From assembly GCA_025677825.1 (NCBI GenBank), contig JAIXMO010000014.1:62001-126000 (forward strand): 64,000 bases of DNA, in the 5' to 3' direction. Below the pieces are notes generated by a model. That model was not told the DNA's origin, made no database searches, and saw nothing but the letters and a program-made list of their open reading frames with translations. This DNA is from Helicostylum pulchrum (taxonomy: Eukaryota; Mucoromycota; Mucoromycetes; Mucorales; Mucoraceae). Shown here piece by piece: positions 22,815-34,649 of the stretch. A program made the translations under genes and the position numbers. Every line of letters begins with the position of its first letter. Within the stretch, counting starts at the first letter, position 1.

Positions 22815-25800
22815 TTCTAAATAATGAAGTAGGGGGAGAGGGGAAAAAAATATTAAAATTTAAAAATTTAATTTTGTTCAGCCTAGCTAATATTTTATTT
22901 TATCGCCCAAACCCCAAACCCCAAAAAGACTAAAGGTTTTGTACCTGAAAATAAATAAGTAAAACGCTCTACTTATCATATTGACTATTCTCGGTAATAA
23001 ATGACTTTTTTTAAGCGTGTATATGGTGCTTATTCACATTATTTGATATACGTAATCAAATGAAATTGTGTGATGTAAAATGATAAATGTAGCAGTCTAT
23101 CACCCCGTTGTTTCGTATTACATGAAATATATGCAAAATTTTTTCTCAGCAGCCAAAAAAAAAAAGCTGTTCAAATATGCAATGAAATAAGTATATATGT
23201 AGAATTTGAACTGCTGAAAAATGTGCTATCTTCTTATAAACATTGAAAGCTTCTCTCTTTTAGTTTTGTCATTAGAAACCCACTCTTTTGATAATGACAT
23301 TAAATGTGCTTTGAATACTATAGCGCTTTTATAGAGAACAGACGATACTGATACTTTTTACAATATATCAATTTTAATACACAAAAATAAGGTTATATTT
23401 ATTCCTTTTAAAAAAGATGAGCGGTGTGAACTTTTAAATAAAGCCATGCGTTGACGGTCTTTCAAATTGCTAAACTAAAACATAAATTGTATATTTCCAG
23501 TTTGCAATCAATACACGGGTTAAATGAGTTCCAGCAGAATTGAGATAGAGAACAACAGAAAAAAACGCGATTATAAATCGTATTTAACTTACCTTTTTTA
23601 CATAGCACTTAAAAAATCTATTATATTTGAAAGGATACATTCGGTGTGTCAAATAGAATACGCGTTTTACATTCTGATTAAATTCAGCCTACTACTGAGC
23701 CCCAGCTTTTTTTAGGCTGTGACACGGCAAAGATGAGAAAAATATACCTTCTTTATGAGAATATATCAGCTCATTATTCTTAAATAAGAGCCGCTACAAA
23801 AATAAGTGCAATTGGACTCTACGGGATATTGTAAACCTGTTATCTAGAGCAGATAGACATACCAAATTGCAATTGATAAGCCGGGTAAGTATTTAATCGG
23901 ATATTCATCAAAAATACTACTTAGTTTTGTTTACTAACTGGGTGCTCTATATTTGGCAGTTCTCTCCTGCTTTAGTATTATTTTTTTTACTATCAAAAAT
24001 TTCTATTATAATTTCGAACCCGGTGTAACCTGCGGTTTCCTTTGACGCTTGCAATCTTCTTGTACTTCTTTTTGAGTACTAGATGGTAATCAGTGAGAAT
24101 AAATAACGTGTTTTGCATTAGGAATTGCAATTGGTATTGTAGAGCGGGAGATTAAAAAAACGAGAAATTAGAACTTAATGTGAGTACATTTGAGACAAAA
24201 AAAAAGAAGTTACTGTAACCTTTTGATATGCTGATTCTCAACTGATTATCTCATGTGGTTAGAATTGCAGTCTACAGAGACTTTTTCTCTTTACTATATC
24301 AACTTTTTTGCAATTTCTTTTTTTGTTAACATGAATGTATGCCCTGATTGCTTTTTGTACGAGTGGTTCACAAAAGGTAAATTTTCTCAATTGATCTCAC
24401 GCTTCTTTCTAACTCAGTTTTTGTGACCCCCAGTTACTACAGAAGCCAAAAATATCAGATAACTTATCTTTTTCGTAAAACTTTTTGGCTATAAAAAGAA
24501 AACTTTCTGCTCTAAAAAAAACCAATTGCCGTGCCTTGTATTAAAAATAGACGATGCAAAAGGGAAAAATACAACTTTTTTATTGAATCTCAGCACTACT
24601 TTTTTTTTAAAAAAAAAAGAGTATACAATTCACTTGTTACATGATCCACAGTGAGAGAGAGAGACGGTTCCCGTAAATTAGAACCAAATAAGAAATTATT
24701 GATATTAATTGAAAACGAAAAGAAAACAAACATACGTTTGTCACACTTTAATCCATTTACCTGTAGTTACCCGTTTCCTTTGCGGTGATAGGGTAATAAA
24801 CATCTTATCAGTTACCTCGATTAAACCAATGGTAAGCAAAAATAACGCACAAGACATCATAGGGCTTAGAAAGTAAAGTCAGCTACTGTAAAAAAAAAAA
24901 CCAGTGTGTACGCCATTAAACGTAAACTTTAACAGTGGTTTTGTTTTTTTTTAAAAAAAAACAAGATTTGAATTAGATTACACAAAATCGAAATATTTAA
25001 TAGCTTGTCAAGTTTTTTTTAAAGAAAAACAAGTTTTAGTTTTGCTACTGTTTTATTCTAGAAAGGGGAGTGCTATATCCTATTTTCCGTACTGTAAAAG
25101 ACAATGGAATATGCAGCCAATTAAGAGAAACCCGTTTCTCTCAATTCCTAACAGTAATTCGCTTTTCTATTTTTTTTTTTGGTTTTAGATACAAAAAAAA
25201 AAAAAAACGCCCAGTTTTTTTCTGTACACTTTGTGATAAGCTCACGAAATAGAAAAAAAAAAAAAGCCTCGCAATGGAAGGGTTAAACGGGTAGAATGGC
25301 ATTTGTTACACGTGTAAGCAGATTGTAAATATGTGGCGTCAATTGCGTGAAGGGATTATACGATAAAAACGAGTGAGCGAGAGAAATGTTAAAAAAAAAC
25401 TACTCTGTAGAATTTCCAGATCCGAAAAAATGGGAACTCGAGACGACGGGAAAAAAGGTCTCGAACGAAAAAAAACAGGTGAACTCGAATAGCCAACATA
25501 ATATCAATTACTTAGCGTCTGCTTTTGCTATCAATTTTAATAATATGTATATGAGGGGGAATTGGAAAAATTAACTTCTTTTTTTTTCTGCAAAGAGATC
25601 TTCAGGGCCAAAAAAGGCCTAAATATTTTTATTTACATCACATTATAATTACGGGTACTCGTATGATTTAAATAACCTTATAATTAAACTTTAAAGCGTC
25701 TCAGCGGTATACGTTGATCAGGGAACTTTTTTTTTTCTTTATTTAGTCAAGTTATGATGATTCTTTATTTTTCTATACTATAAATGGAACAAGATGCAAC

Positions 25801-27258
25801 TATTTCGGTCAAATAAAAAAATCATTTTTTTTTTGCTTTGTGCACAGACAAAAGAACCATTTTTAATTTGACAGCAAACAGGAATTGCAATTAGGAAAAT
25901 CATTTTGCAAAATGATATCATTTTTAAGCGGGGGTTTATTTTTTCTCCTCCTCCTCCTCCTCTTAGGAAAGCTCGTCTCTTTCGAAAGAGTGAGAACAAG
26001 AGAAAAAAAATCTTTCGGTGATCCAGGGCTAAGCCAAAATAGGGAAAATTTCTAAATACGTAGCCGAACCTGCACTATTCTACACACGGCAATAACCCAA
26101 AATAAAAATATGAAAAAAAGGAGGGGCAGTTGAATTTTTTTTCTTTCTGACAACATACTTATCCATTGGTTAAGTTACGTACGTATAAAAAAAAAGAATG
26201 TCTTGTTTGACCGGTGACCCCGTTTACATAACAAATATACTATTTACGTTAGTAGTAGTTGCGTGAGGGGACATGTAGACTTCGCCTTAAAAAAATTTAC
26301 ACAAAAGAACATAATTGTTCAACAATTGCAACGAGTTCATCTAATATGAAAATATTTGATTAATTAATTGAGCTAACAATAACTAATTCTTTTGAGCGCC
26401 TAAAAAAAAGAGAAACACTTTCTTTTTTTTGTTTTGTTCTGCATGTAATTGTATCACTGTTGCTGTTTATATCAGTATGCATAATTGGATTGTGTGGTCC
26501 CTTTTACCCGCGCAGAGAGTTTTCTTTGTATGCGTTGTAATCCGTCTTTACCCTAAAAAATACGGTGTCAATGGGGGGGCGGTTATTTAAACAGGAACGA
26601 GAGATGAGAGAGTGAGGGAAATACCGAACCAATAAATATGATACACTCTTCATTATTGCCAAGAGGACCACGGATGAGCGGGTGACTAAAAGAAGAATAA
26701 AGCCAATCAGTTTATCTGTAAGAGATCTTCAATTATGTCGTAACGTCACTCAAAGAAAAAAAAAGAGCCTATCTATTAAATGGTATAGTTTAATATGTTA
26801 TTTTTTTTTCAACCTCTCCCCCCAATTACTTTATTTTTGAAACAAGAAGAGAAATGCTGTTTCCCCCCTCATGAGACAATACAAAGAAAGAAGAAAAAAA
26901 ATTAATAGGTAATAGTACGTAATTGTATCCGTGTAATTTGATATGTAATAAACTGAAATACAAAGAGTGATTACTGTACTACGCACTAATTTTTTTTTGG
27001 ATCGACAACTCTTCCATTTTAAAATGTAAATGAAAATTTGATGTGACGATCCCACGTGCGGTGAAATAAAAAATATCAGGCCCCGGCCTGAACAAAAAAC
27101 AAAGTCACACTACCAAAAATAAATCCAAAAATAAATTGCGCAGTGCTAAAAAGCTCAAAAGGGATTGTAATAAATCAAACATGAATTTAAAAAAGATTTA
27201 TTTTCCCTTTTTTTTTCTTATCACTTTTCTTCGCTTTTACAACTTTTAACTGAAAAAA
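22815..27258. other. 4.4 kb gene-poor region
   Basis: No ORF here has convincing coding character in any frame, and no tRNA- or rRNA-like stretch was recognised. There are many T/A tracts, including T9A10 at 24600-24618 and T9A9 at 24944-24961, a (CTC)6 tract near 25946-25964 and a telomere-like CCCCAAA doublet near 22906-22922. The right end must carry the promoter of the SWIRM gene and the left end that of dnm1. Undetected ncRNA or upstream regulatory elements remain possible. Confidence 0.5.
24600..24618. repeat. T9A10 palindromic tract
   Basis: Nine T followed directly by ten A in a gene-free region. It is one of at least seven such junctions in the window. Confidence 0.8.
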
Positions 27259-28251
27259 ATGCTTTCAAATAATTCTACTCCAATTTCTCCACCTGTGACT
27301 CCAAAGTCATTTTTAAGGGACTCTAGTGCTTTATTAGAAGACGACCAAGTGTTACAGTTACCTCCTGCCGCTTTGTCAAGCCATCCTACTACTACTACTA
27401 CTACTACGGCAACTGATCTGCGTCGCAAATCGAATGCGCGAAGATACAGTCGAGCCATGTCAACCGCCGATAAAGACGCCATCACATTCCGGGATCCTTT
27501 CGCAGTAGAGGGAAACTTTTATTTAACAACACCAACCAATCGCTCTAAATCAACGCCCCAACGATCACCATCACCTTCTACAAGAGGAAGTTTTACAATG
27601 GATATATTTGAAGACCTTGTCGGAGCCAACAAAAACGGAAATTCTGAGTTATCTAGGAAAAGACGGAATAGCAATAGGGAACAAATGACGGAACCTTTAG
27701 TGACACAGAGCCAGCCAGTTTTCTTTAATACAGCTTCTATTTTAAATACGGAAAGGCATGTTAAAAAAGCAAAGACTGACGCTGCCGCTGCATACGATAA
27801 AGTTGACATTACAATGAACGACGAGGACGCATTTCAAAATTTGGATTGGATTCCAGATATGACTGTATTTGATCAACTTCCCTCTGTCAGAGTAGTTTGG
27901 AAAGGTAAAAAAAAAAAAAACATTCTAGAAGGTATTTTGTTTGTATACTTATAAATTCTTTACATATGCATAGGTTCTCCATTAGCTATTGATCATATGC
28001 CTTACTACGAATTATTACATCCCGGTGAAATCAATATTGCTTCTACGTTACGCCTTACACCAGAACAATACCTTAAATGTAGACGCTCTCTTATTTTAGC
28101 CGCCCAAGAATTCGATAAATTGCATATCGCTTTCAGAAAATCAGATGCACAAAAATGTGTACGAATTGATGTAAACAAAACCAGCACGCTCTGGAGTGTG
28201 TTTAGTAGATTGGGCTGGTTTAACCCCAAATCTTCTTCTTTATCCTCATGA
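27259..28251 (+). CDS. SWIRM-domain protein (fungal Fun19/Laf1-like)
   Basis: Two exons (27259-27904, 27974-28251) give 307 residues. The N-terminal two thirds are Ser/Thr/Pro-rich, with a (ACT)n-encoded Thr run, several SP/TP sites and a basic SRKRRNSNR patch, so they are probably disordered and phosphorylated. The C-terminal part (about 205-300) is a SWIRM domain: VRVVWKG|SPLAIDHMPYYELLHPGE, LRLTPEQYLKCRRSLILAA, then VNKTSTLWSVFSRLGWF. SWIRM is a helical DNA- or histone-binding module of chromatin complexes. A short protein with a disordered N-terminus and a C-terminal SWIRM is the layout of yeast Fun19 and fission yeast Laf1/Laf2, the latter linked to the Clr6/Rpd3L histone deacetylase complex. 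The exact orthology is inferred. Confidence 0.85.
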
Positions 28252-28595
28252 ACATATTTACCCCACTTTCTCTCTATGTAAAAAAAAAAACGAAACAACC
28301 ACGCACCAAAAAAACAAACCCTTAATTCTTGTTACTTTATCCCCCCTCCCCCTCCCCCCTTTCTATAGTATATGAACAAAACAAAAAAAAAAATATTTGT
28401 ATGTTATATGTATATATTATATATAAAAAAAAGAATTCCCTGATACAAACACATTCACTTTAAATAAACAAACGTCCCCCCTCTCTCTCTTTTTCTCTCC
28501 TATAAACTTTTTGCCCTTAAAGTTTTTTTACGAGCACCCCCTTATTTTTTTCATGTATATAAAGTCATAACTTTTTTTCAATTAACACTAAAAAA
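28252..28595. other. Intergenic region upstream of the GT62 gene
   Basis: C/T-rich runs (CCCCCCTCCCCCTCCCCCC near 28340-28358; CTCTCTCTCTTTTTC near 28480-28496) and a TATA-like element near the downstream start. No gene was seen. Confidence 0.5.
28557..28564 (+). promoter_or_regulatory. TATA-like box upstream of the GT62 gene
   Basis: TATATAAA ends 31 bases before the ATG at 28596. The position suits a core promoter with a short leader, but the window is AT-rich, so chance occurrence is likely. Confidence 0.25.
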
Positions 28596-29762
28596 ATGAC
28601 CCTTTCTTTTATAATAAATACTAAACCATCAAAAAGGGTACTTGTACTTTGCACAATCCTTGTATTTTTATTTATATTTTACCTTTCCAACATTTATTCT
28701 GGCACAGTTGTTGTTCTTGAACCACCACGTCTATGCACTCAACAAAATACGATTTTCGACCGAATTTTATCGTTTAATTCAGACACCAAAGTCCGTAGCA
28801 ACAACAACAAGTTTGTCAATTTCAATCTAATTACTTCATCTGGTATTTCTTCACCGCACCAGGAAAGAATTCTAGTATTAACCCCATTAAAAGATGCAGA
28901 ACCTTATCTCGATCGCTATTTCGAATTATTAGACACAACTACTTATCCCAACCATTTAATCTCATTGGCCTTTCTTGTTTCGGATTCTTCCGACGATACA
29001 ATCGCCTCTTTACAGTTCCACATCAACAGAATTCAATCTCGCTCTGCTTGGTCTAGTTCTCCTCCTCCGTTTCATTCCGTACGCATATTCAAAAAGGATT
29101 TCGAATTTAATTTACAAAGCACCGAACGGCACAAGTATGAAATGCAGCCATTACGAAGAAGTATCATGGCCAGGTCTCGTAATTGGCTACTATCCGCAGC
29201 TTTAACTCCGGATATTAGCTGGGTTGCTTGGGTCGATGTCGATGTAGTCCAGTATCCTAAAACTATCTTTCAGGATTTAATACGGGCCGATGTAGACGTG
29301 ATCGTACCAAACTGTTTACTAGACCGTGACGATCGTCAGTTTTGGGCGTACGATAAAAACAATTGGCAAGAAACTGAACAATCTTGGAAAATACAGGTCG
29401 ATTTAGATCCGGACTTTGTCTTGCTCGAAGGCTATTACGAGTTTCCAACTTACCGTTATTTGGTAAATAATTAACTTATTTTTATATAAATATATACGAG
29501 TACATTATTCATATCAAATTTGTAATATAAGATGGTAGATATGCCAACCGAGGTTGGCTTGGATTACAAAGTTCCTTTGGACGGTGTAGGCGCAACATTT
29601 ACTCTTGTTAAAGCTCACGTTCATCGAGAAGGTGCCATATTCCCCCCTTTCACCTACCAGCACCAAGTCGAAACTGAAGGGTTTGCTAAAATCGCGAAAG
29701 CAATGGGATTCTCTGTCTATGGCCTACCTGGGTACATTATTTACCACGTACAAAACCACTAA
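28596..29762 (+). CDS. Golgi alpha-mannosyltransferase, Anp1/Mnn9/Van1 family (GT62)
   Basis: Two exons (28596-29462, 29532-29762) give 365 residues. A type II signal anchor occupies about residues 14-35 (VLVLCTILVFLFIFYLSNIY). The catalytic domain shows LVLTPLKDAEPYLDRYFELL, RNWLLSAAL, and WVAWVDVDVVQYP with the metal-binding DVD at 214-216, followed by VIVPNC and the C-terminal EGFAKIAKAMGF and GLPGYIIYH blocks typical of Mnn9/Anp1. These proteins extend the alpha-1,6-mannan backbone of N-glycans in the cis-Golgi. Which of the three yeast paralogues it matches cannot be decided here. It is convergent with the FAR-17a gene. Confidence 0.92.
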
Positions 29763-30161
29763 ATTCTTTATAATCCTAACCTTTTATGTACATACATAAT
29801 ATCTTGCATAGCATTATACTTGGTTAACTGCTGCACATTACATGTCTAATAAAAATCCGTACTTATTCGTACGCCATCTTTCTTTATTTTGAATATGGTG
29901 TTACTGTCAGCCAAAAATGATTCAATTTATGAATGTAATGTTTACGTATTTTTTTATTATTATTATTATTTTCTACAATTAGCCTCTTCTTTTTTTTTCA
30001 TTTCTGCATATACCCATTTGCAAGTAAAGCTAATAGAGGGATATCATTTTACTGTGTCTTTTTTACCTCTTGCATTTGCTTTACTTCTGTAGGTACATGT
30101 ATTAAAGAATGCGCCTTGACAACTATTTTTTTTTAAAAAAAAAAGACCCCCTTTGTTAACT
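29763..30161. other. Convergent intergenic region with a T9A10 tract
   Basis: It holds the 3' ends of the GT62 and FAR-17a genes, an AATAAA at 29848-29853 region and T9A10 at 30126-30144. No gene was recognised. Confidence 0.5.
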
Positions 30162-30972
30162 CTAATTAAACACACACATACACACACATTTAATTAACTT
30201 ACTAGCTTTATATATAAGAGCACCTCCCCAAGAACAGAACAAAAAGAATACAGCTCTTTGCATATCAGTAAACTTGTCTAACAAAGGATATACCCAGTAC
30301 CCATTGTTTTCGAAACACAAGTTTGCCCAGTAAAAGTAAGATAAACCAAAAATATAAATGGCTAAGATGTGAGTAGGCGATCTCTTAAAGTCCTTGTTAT
30401 AAACCAATAAATCAATCCAGCAAACAATTGTAGGGATCAAGTGAATACTAAGGTCCAAAACTAAAGGCAAGTCGTAATCAAGTCCTTCTGGTAACAACAA
30501 ACTTCTGTCGTACAAAACGATGGGCCAGTATAAAATACTAATCAATCCTTCAACCTATCAAAACCTTGTCAGCTTTTTTTATATATGACCACATATTTTT
30601 TAAAAACTTACAGGTGTGGCAATGGCGGACAAAGTTTCATATACAGCTATATAAAAAAAACGTCAGCGTTTTTAAATTTTCACGTACTAAGCCCTCTCTC
30701 CCTATTAACTTACGTTTCAAGAAACCGGTCAATAAATGAATGATACGAACTACGAAAGAGGCGGTAGCGATGGTAAGACCAATGATAGTCAAATACTAGA
30801 TAAAACGGGATTTAGTGTACTTGCTTACTTTTTTTGACCAGAATTATGTTTTTTTTACCTGGAACTGACCACCATAACCGAGTAAGGGAATACCGTATAT
30901 AACTGTATATAAACCATAGAGGTTTACACATAAACCAGCCGTTACAACCAAAAGATTTCCAATATCTACCAT
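30162..30972 (-). CDS. FAR-17a/AIG1-like multi-pass membrane hydrolase
   Basis: Four exons (30972-30859, 30795-30714, 30646-30612, 30554-30162), one of only 35 nt. The protein has about six hydrophobic segments. LVLDLSIHLIPTIVCWIDLLVY carries the conserved intramembrane His of the family, and THILAIYIFGLSYFYWAN and GYWVYPLLDK fit the FAR-17a/AIG1 pattern. Human AIG1 and ADTRP are threonine hydrolases that cleave fatty-acid esters of hydroxy fatty acids. The fungal role is unknown. The 3' end is ambiguous: reading through gives a tail KLIKCVCMCVFN, but a strong donor (GCTA|GTAAGT near 30194) could splice to an AG at 30162-30163 and end at 30133. Lipid hydrolase activity is inferred from the family. 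Confidence 0.8.
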
Positions 30973-31499
30973 TTTTTTTTGTTACAGCAAAAGAAAAGTA
31001 ATAAAAAGGAAAAATAAACAAAAAGGGTGAAGCTAAAATATAGCATTGTATTTCGAGAAGAAAAAAAAAAGTAGTACGGTCACACCGGGCCTATGGTTTC
31101 ACCGAATTGTGTGTCTTTTCGATAGATTCTAAAAAAAGTCGCGCATGTTATAGATTTTAAGCTTTTCATTGGAAGGATTTTCTATCACGTTTTTTGACGC
31201 TTGAGTCGTTTCCCATCAATCTTAAATGCATATCTTGAAAGGATGGATCAATTGAAATATCACTGTCATCTCGCACGTAGTAACACAAAAAAGGGATCAA
31301 TGAATTACCTTGTATACTAATTCTTCTGCTACGTGTTCATATAAATCCTAATTGCATCACCATGCGGGATAAAAAGTAACTCTGTTTGATCACTTACTTC
31401 TTTTGCCTAAAAAAAAAAAGTTGAAATATACCGTCTTCTTCTTCTTCTACCCTTTTTCTTCTTTTTTTTTTTTATAATCTAATACATTAAAATATATTT
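30973..31499. other. Intergenic flank of the repeat island
   Basis: Upstream sequence of the FAR-17a gene followed by AT-rich DNA. Nothing else was recognised. Confidence 0.4.
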
Positions 31500-31668
31500 A
31501 GACTTGAATGGAGTGTGTATCAGCAGTGAATCTTTAGAAAATTAACGAGGAAAAAGTAATTAAATAAAGATGGTTGCAAAGGAATACAGTATAAACCAAA
31601 TAAAGTGTGCATAAAATGCTATTTTAGCCCTTGTATATCATAGCTAGTAGTTTTGAAATATATTTTTT
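31500..31668 (+). repeat. Dispersed repeat copy, direct repeat of 33503-33683
   Basis: TATCAGCAGTGAATCTTTAG, then AAAATTAACGAGGAAAAAGT, then ATAAACCAAATAAAGTG..CATAAA, then CCTTGTATATC, recur in the same order at 33503-33683 with modest divergence. The pair flanks about 1.8 kb that includes the nuclease-like pseudogene, as LTRs or a duplicated transposon end would. Confidence 0.6.
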
Positions 31669-32114
31669 TTAGGGAATTCTTGGTAGATACGTTCTATTTA
31701 CACGTTCAGGCAAAACAAAAACAAAAAAAAACAAAAAAAAACAAAAAAAAAGTGACGCATGAGACATTTTTGGTTTGCTAAATAAGTTGTAACAACAAGT
31801 TTGAATCAATCTAATAATCTTTCTTTTATATACATCTTTTCTTTCATGCTCGTACAGAATGATACTGTTTTTCTTAAAGCAACCGCCGTGTAAAAGAGCG
31901 CTTGCTATAAAACGTTCAAATGTCGTCCACCCCACTGTGATGGCGTATAGATATCTGACTACTTTTTTTTGTCACTTTATAAAAGTAAGTAAAAAGCAAT
32001 ACGTCCCACTTTCTTTCTGAACGTGTAAATAGAACTAATAACTTTTCTCTTCGTCTAGATCCCGGTCTCTTGTTTAACTAAGCACCTTTAAAATACAAAC
32101 CCGGGAGTGATTTA

Positions 32115-32600
32115 ATGTCGAAATTAATTCTTCGTGACAAGGAAGTCATAAACATAATAGTAACCACTCTCTTTGGTAAGTATATCCTTCTATCGGGAAG
32201 AAGACGAAATAAAGAATGTTTTTTTAATCAAGCTTATGTAGGCTCGGTTGCAACAGAATGGTCGGATGGTTCCAAGTCGGATATCTTATGTGCGCCTCTA
32301 TCACCATCTTCTTCTTTACGCCCTGTGCTCATTGAAGTGCAACATACAATTGATCAGCCATTTATCAATCGTCTAATGAGTTACTCGTTGCATATAAAGA
32401 AGGGAGTGCAAATTCACGCCAGTAGTAATTCTGGTATTTGGTATTATTAAGACATGCAATTACATCTCTTCGGATTTGATCGCAACTCAATTTTCGTTTA
32501 CTAGACGAACTACCTTGCAAAATATTGGGACCGAATCCCGTTATGTAATTGATAATAACATGATTAAACAAGATATGAAACAACCCATTATTAGCCATTT
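32115..32600 (+). pseudogene. Frameshifted PD-(D/E)XK nuclease-like gene of a repeat family
   Basis: The ORF from 32115 reads WSDGSKSDILCAPL, then LRPVLIEVQHTIDQPFINRL, then MSYSLHIKKG. The D in KSDI, the E-x-Q in IEVQ and the FxxRLxxYS helix are the layout of PD-(D/E)XK nucleases of the Rpn/transposase-associated kind. After KKG (about 32405) the frame breaks. Continuation is visible in a second frame (FTPVVILVFGIIKTCNYISS) and then a third (LLDELPCKILGPNP), so at least two indels have occurred. Similar proteins are, to my knowledge, multicopy hypotheticals in Mucorales genomes. It is likely a dead element gene. Confidence 0.55.
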
Positions 32601-32609
32601 CATTTATTA

Positions 32610-32960
32610 TTCTCTTTGAAACGCGTGTTTTTAAGTGAAGGTTTAGAACACGGTGATAAAAAACTACATTTTACGTAATCGCGTAAAGTTAATGTGGTTA
32701 CACGAAAAAATGATTTTTTTTGCCCAAAAAATGAAATTTTTAAGCCGTCATTACTCTTTTTAATTTTTTATCTCAAAGATATATTTAAAACAACTATTTT
32801 GTATTAAACAACTCGGGTCCAAAACGCGTTTCCTGTTTCTTAATAAATTAAACCCCCATTTTTCATTACAATTGCAGTAATATGAGCGATTTTGTAAAAG
32901 TCCAGTATCTCAGTGAGCGATACTTCTCTTCCCAAAGATTTTCAAGTTCCGTCAAAAACC
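32610..32960 (+). repeat. Dispersed repeat blocks A and B, related to 219-700
   Basis: AACGCGTGTTTTTAAGTGAA and GTGGTTACACGAAAAAATGA (block A, to about 32765), then CGGGTCCAAAACGCGTTTCC, GAGCGATTTTGTAAAAGTCC and AGTATCTCAGTGAGCGA (block B), match the left-end repeat in order and orientation. Confidence 0.55.
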
Positions 32961-33502
32961 AACTGTTTTTTTTAACTTTTTCATGCCACAATTTGGATAC
33001 AACAAATTTTTTTCCTTATAAGTAGTCCTGGATCCAGGGTTTCTGCTGTTTCCTCCAGGCTTTCAGTGAGGATCATGTCTTCGGGGATGGGTATGATAAG
33101 AGAATAGACTCAGGCAGCGTCCTATGTATGCAAGCTAAGTTGCACAGGCCTTCCTACTTCCCCTTTTTTATATATATATAAAACAAAAATGAAAAAATAT
33201 CTTTTTATAGCTAACTGTGAACGTAATAAGCTTGTATGTTACGTGAGAGAACTAGCGTAGTTGGGTCTATTTCTTTGTAAGGGGTTTTTTTGCTGCGCAG
33301 CAAAAACACTCTATCATGCATAATTTATTACAAAAATTAAAATCTAGGTATACGCTTGTTGACGACCACTGAGTTTTCATCAAGCAATATTTTTCCCCTC
33401 GTACTTTATTAAAATAGTAAATAAAAAAGATAAAGGCTATCGAGAGTAGGCTTTTTTAATCCGTTGTAGTTGTTGTTTGTCGAGAGGATAATGAAAATAT
33501 AA

Positions 33503-33745
33503 ACTTAGACGCGAAGTATCAGCATTGAATCTTTAGAAAGTTAACTAGGAAAAGTAACCAAGTAAATACAGAGGGTTATTATTTGACGAAAGATTTAAAA
33601 CGGATGCAGCATAAACCAAATAAAGTGAGCATAAAGATACTTTTTAGTCCTGTATATCTTAGATAATAGTTTTTAAACGTATTGTTATATGTGGCATTCT
33701 AATGAACAGCTCTGCACTATTTTAATTGAGAACAATAAACTTTTA
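33503..33745 (+). repeat. Dispersed repeat copy, direct repeat of 31500-31668 and of 1-90
   Basis: The first part matches 31500-31668. The continuation (GTTTTTAAACGTATT, TGTGGCATTCTAATGAACAG, TCTGCACTATTTTAATTGA) matches the first bases of the window, which links all three loci to one family. Confidence 0.6.
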
Positions 33746-34006
33746 ACTAACTAAATAAAAGAGTGATTTACTGCCCTTGTTGTTTCTACAAAAAAAAAAA
33801 GATCAAATTAGATCCGGAGTAATTGCAACATACGTAATAAGATAAAACACCTTTGAGGTTATCGTACTTCTTCGTAATATTCAATGTGTCATAAATAAAC
33901 TTTGGGTAGCGAATTTTAGTTCTAAACAAAAATAGGTTTTTAGGCTCCTTTTATTGGCCATAATCTTCGAAAATTATCTTTTTACAAATTTTAATAACTT
34001 TATACA

Positions 34007-34418
34007 ATGTCCATTATTAATCAAGCTATCCGTGATTTAGTCAAAAAGGCCATCTCTGACAACACAGTAATGGTAAGTTTAAATCACATTCGAAATAAAT
34101 AAAGTATTTGTCCTGTCTTTTTTTTAACAAGTAATAATAAAGTAGATCTTTAGTAAATCATACTGTCCTTATTGTACTAGTGCTAAGGATTTGTTTGACG
34201 ATATTGAAGTTGATTACAAAGCTTTAGAATTAAACGATCACAAAGACGGTGAAGCCATTCAAAAGGTCTTGGCCGAATTAACTAAGCAAAATACTGTACC
34301 TAATATTTTTGTTAAACAGCAACATGTTGGTGGTGCCGATGCTTTAAATGCTGCTGTAAACTCAGGAAAACTTCAGAAGTTATTGAAGGAGGCTGGTATT
34401 AACGCCAAACTAAATTAA
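34007..34418 (+). CDS. Dithiol glutaredoxin
   Basis: Two exons (34007-34072, 34146-34418) give 112 residues. The active site CPYC is at 29-32, preceded by FSKS. The cis-proline motif (NTVPNIFV) and GSH-binding HVGGADAL follow, the complete class I glutaredoxin layout. It reduces protein-glutathione mixed disulfides and disulfides using glutathione. No clear targeting peptide is present, so a cytosolic location is likely. Exon 2 begins at 34146 because only this acceptor keeps IFSKSYC in frame after M22. The gene sits just beyond a repeat island. Confidence 0.95.
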
Positions 34419-34649
34419 AATCCTCGTTACTTCGCTGCCTATCAAGAAGAATAAGAAAAAAAAGGATGTCGTTATTTAAATAGAAGAGCTCGAATCCTTA
34501 GTAAAGGAACATAAGGTTACTTTTTTTTATTTACGTATAGATGAAGTTCTTTAACTACAATTAGATTGTTTAATAAAATACTTATTGGGTCTACATGTTG
34601 GGTTAAAAAAATAAAATAAAATGATGATTTTTCAATGGTAATAGACTTC

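Larger units (their letters stand above)
31500..33830. mobile_element. Decayed repeat island carrying a PD-(D/E)XK nuclease-like remnant
   Basis: The island is bounded by direct repeats (31500-31668 and 33503-33745). It contains a frameshifted nuclease-like ORF (32115-32600) and blocks shared with 219-700 (32610-32960). Near 32985-33130 a minus-strand coding-like stretch reads IIPIPEDMILTESLEET. The boundaries and class are uncertain, and no target-site duplication was identified. The features fit an old, inactive transposable element or a nest of them. Confidence 0.5.

Noticed and set aside
22900..22930. Telomere-like CCCCAAA repeats
   Set aside because: Only two to three units; too short for a telomeric tract and the surrounding sequence is unique.
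27246..27485. Antisense ORF with a run of valines over the SWIRM gene
   Set aside because: Shadow of the (ACT)n threonine tract of the real gene.
31669..31935. 88-codon minus-strand ORF in the repeat island
   Set aside because: Ends in Phe/Val low-complexity sequence, has no recognised domain and overlaps a repeat end.
32365..32598. Minus-strand ORF opposite the nuclease-like pseudogene
   Set aside because: The plus-strand frames carry the recognisable nuclease features; the antisense frame is a shadow.
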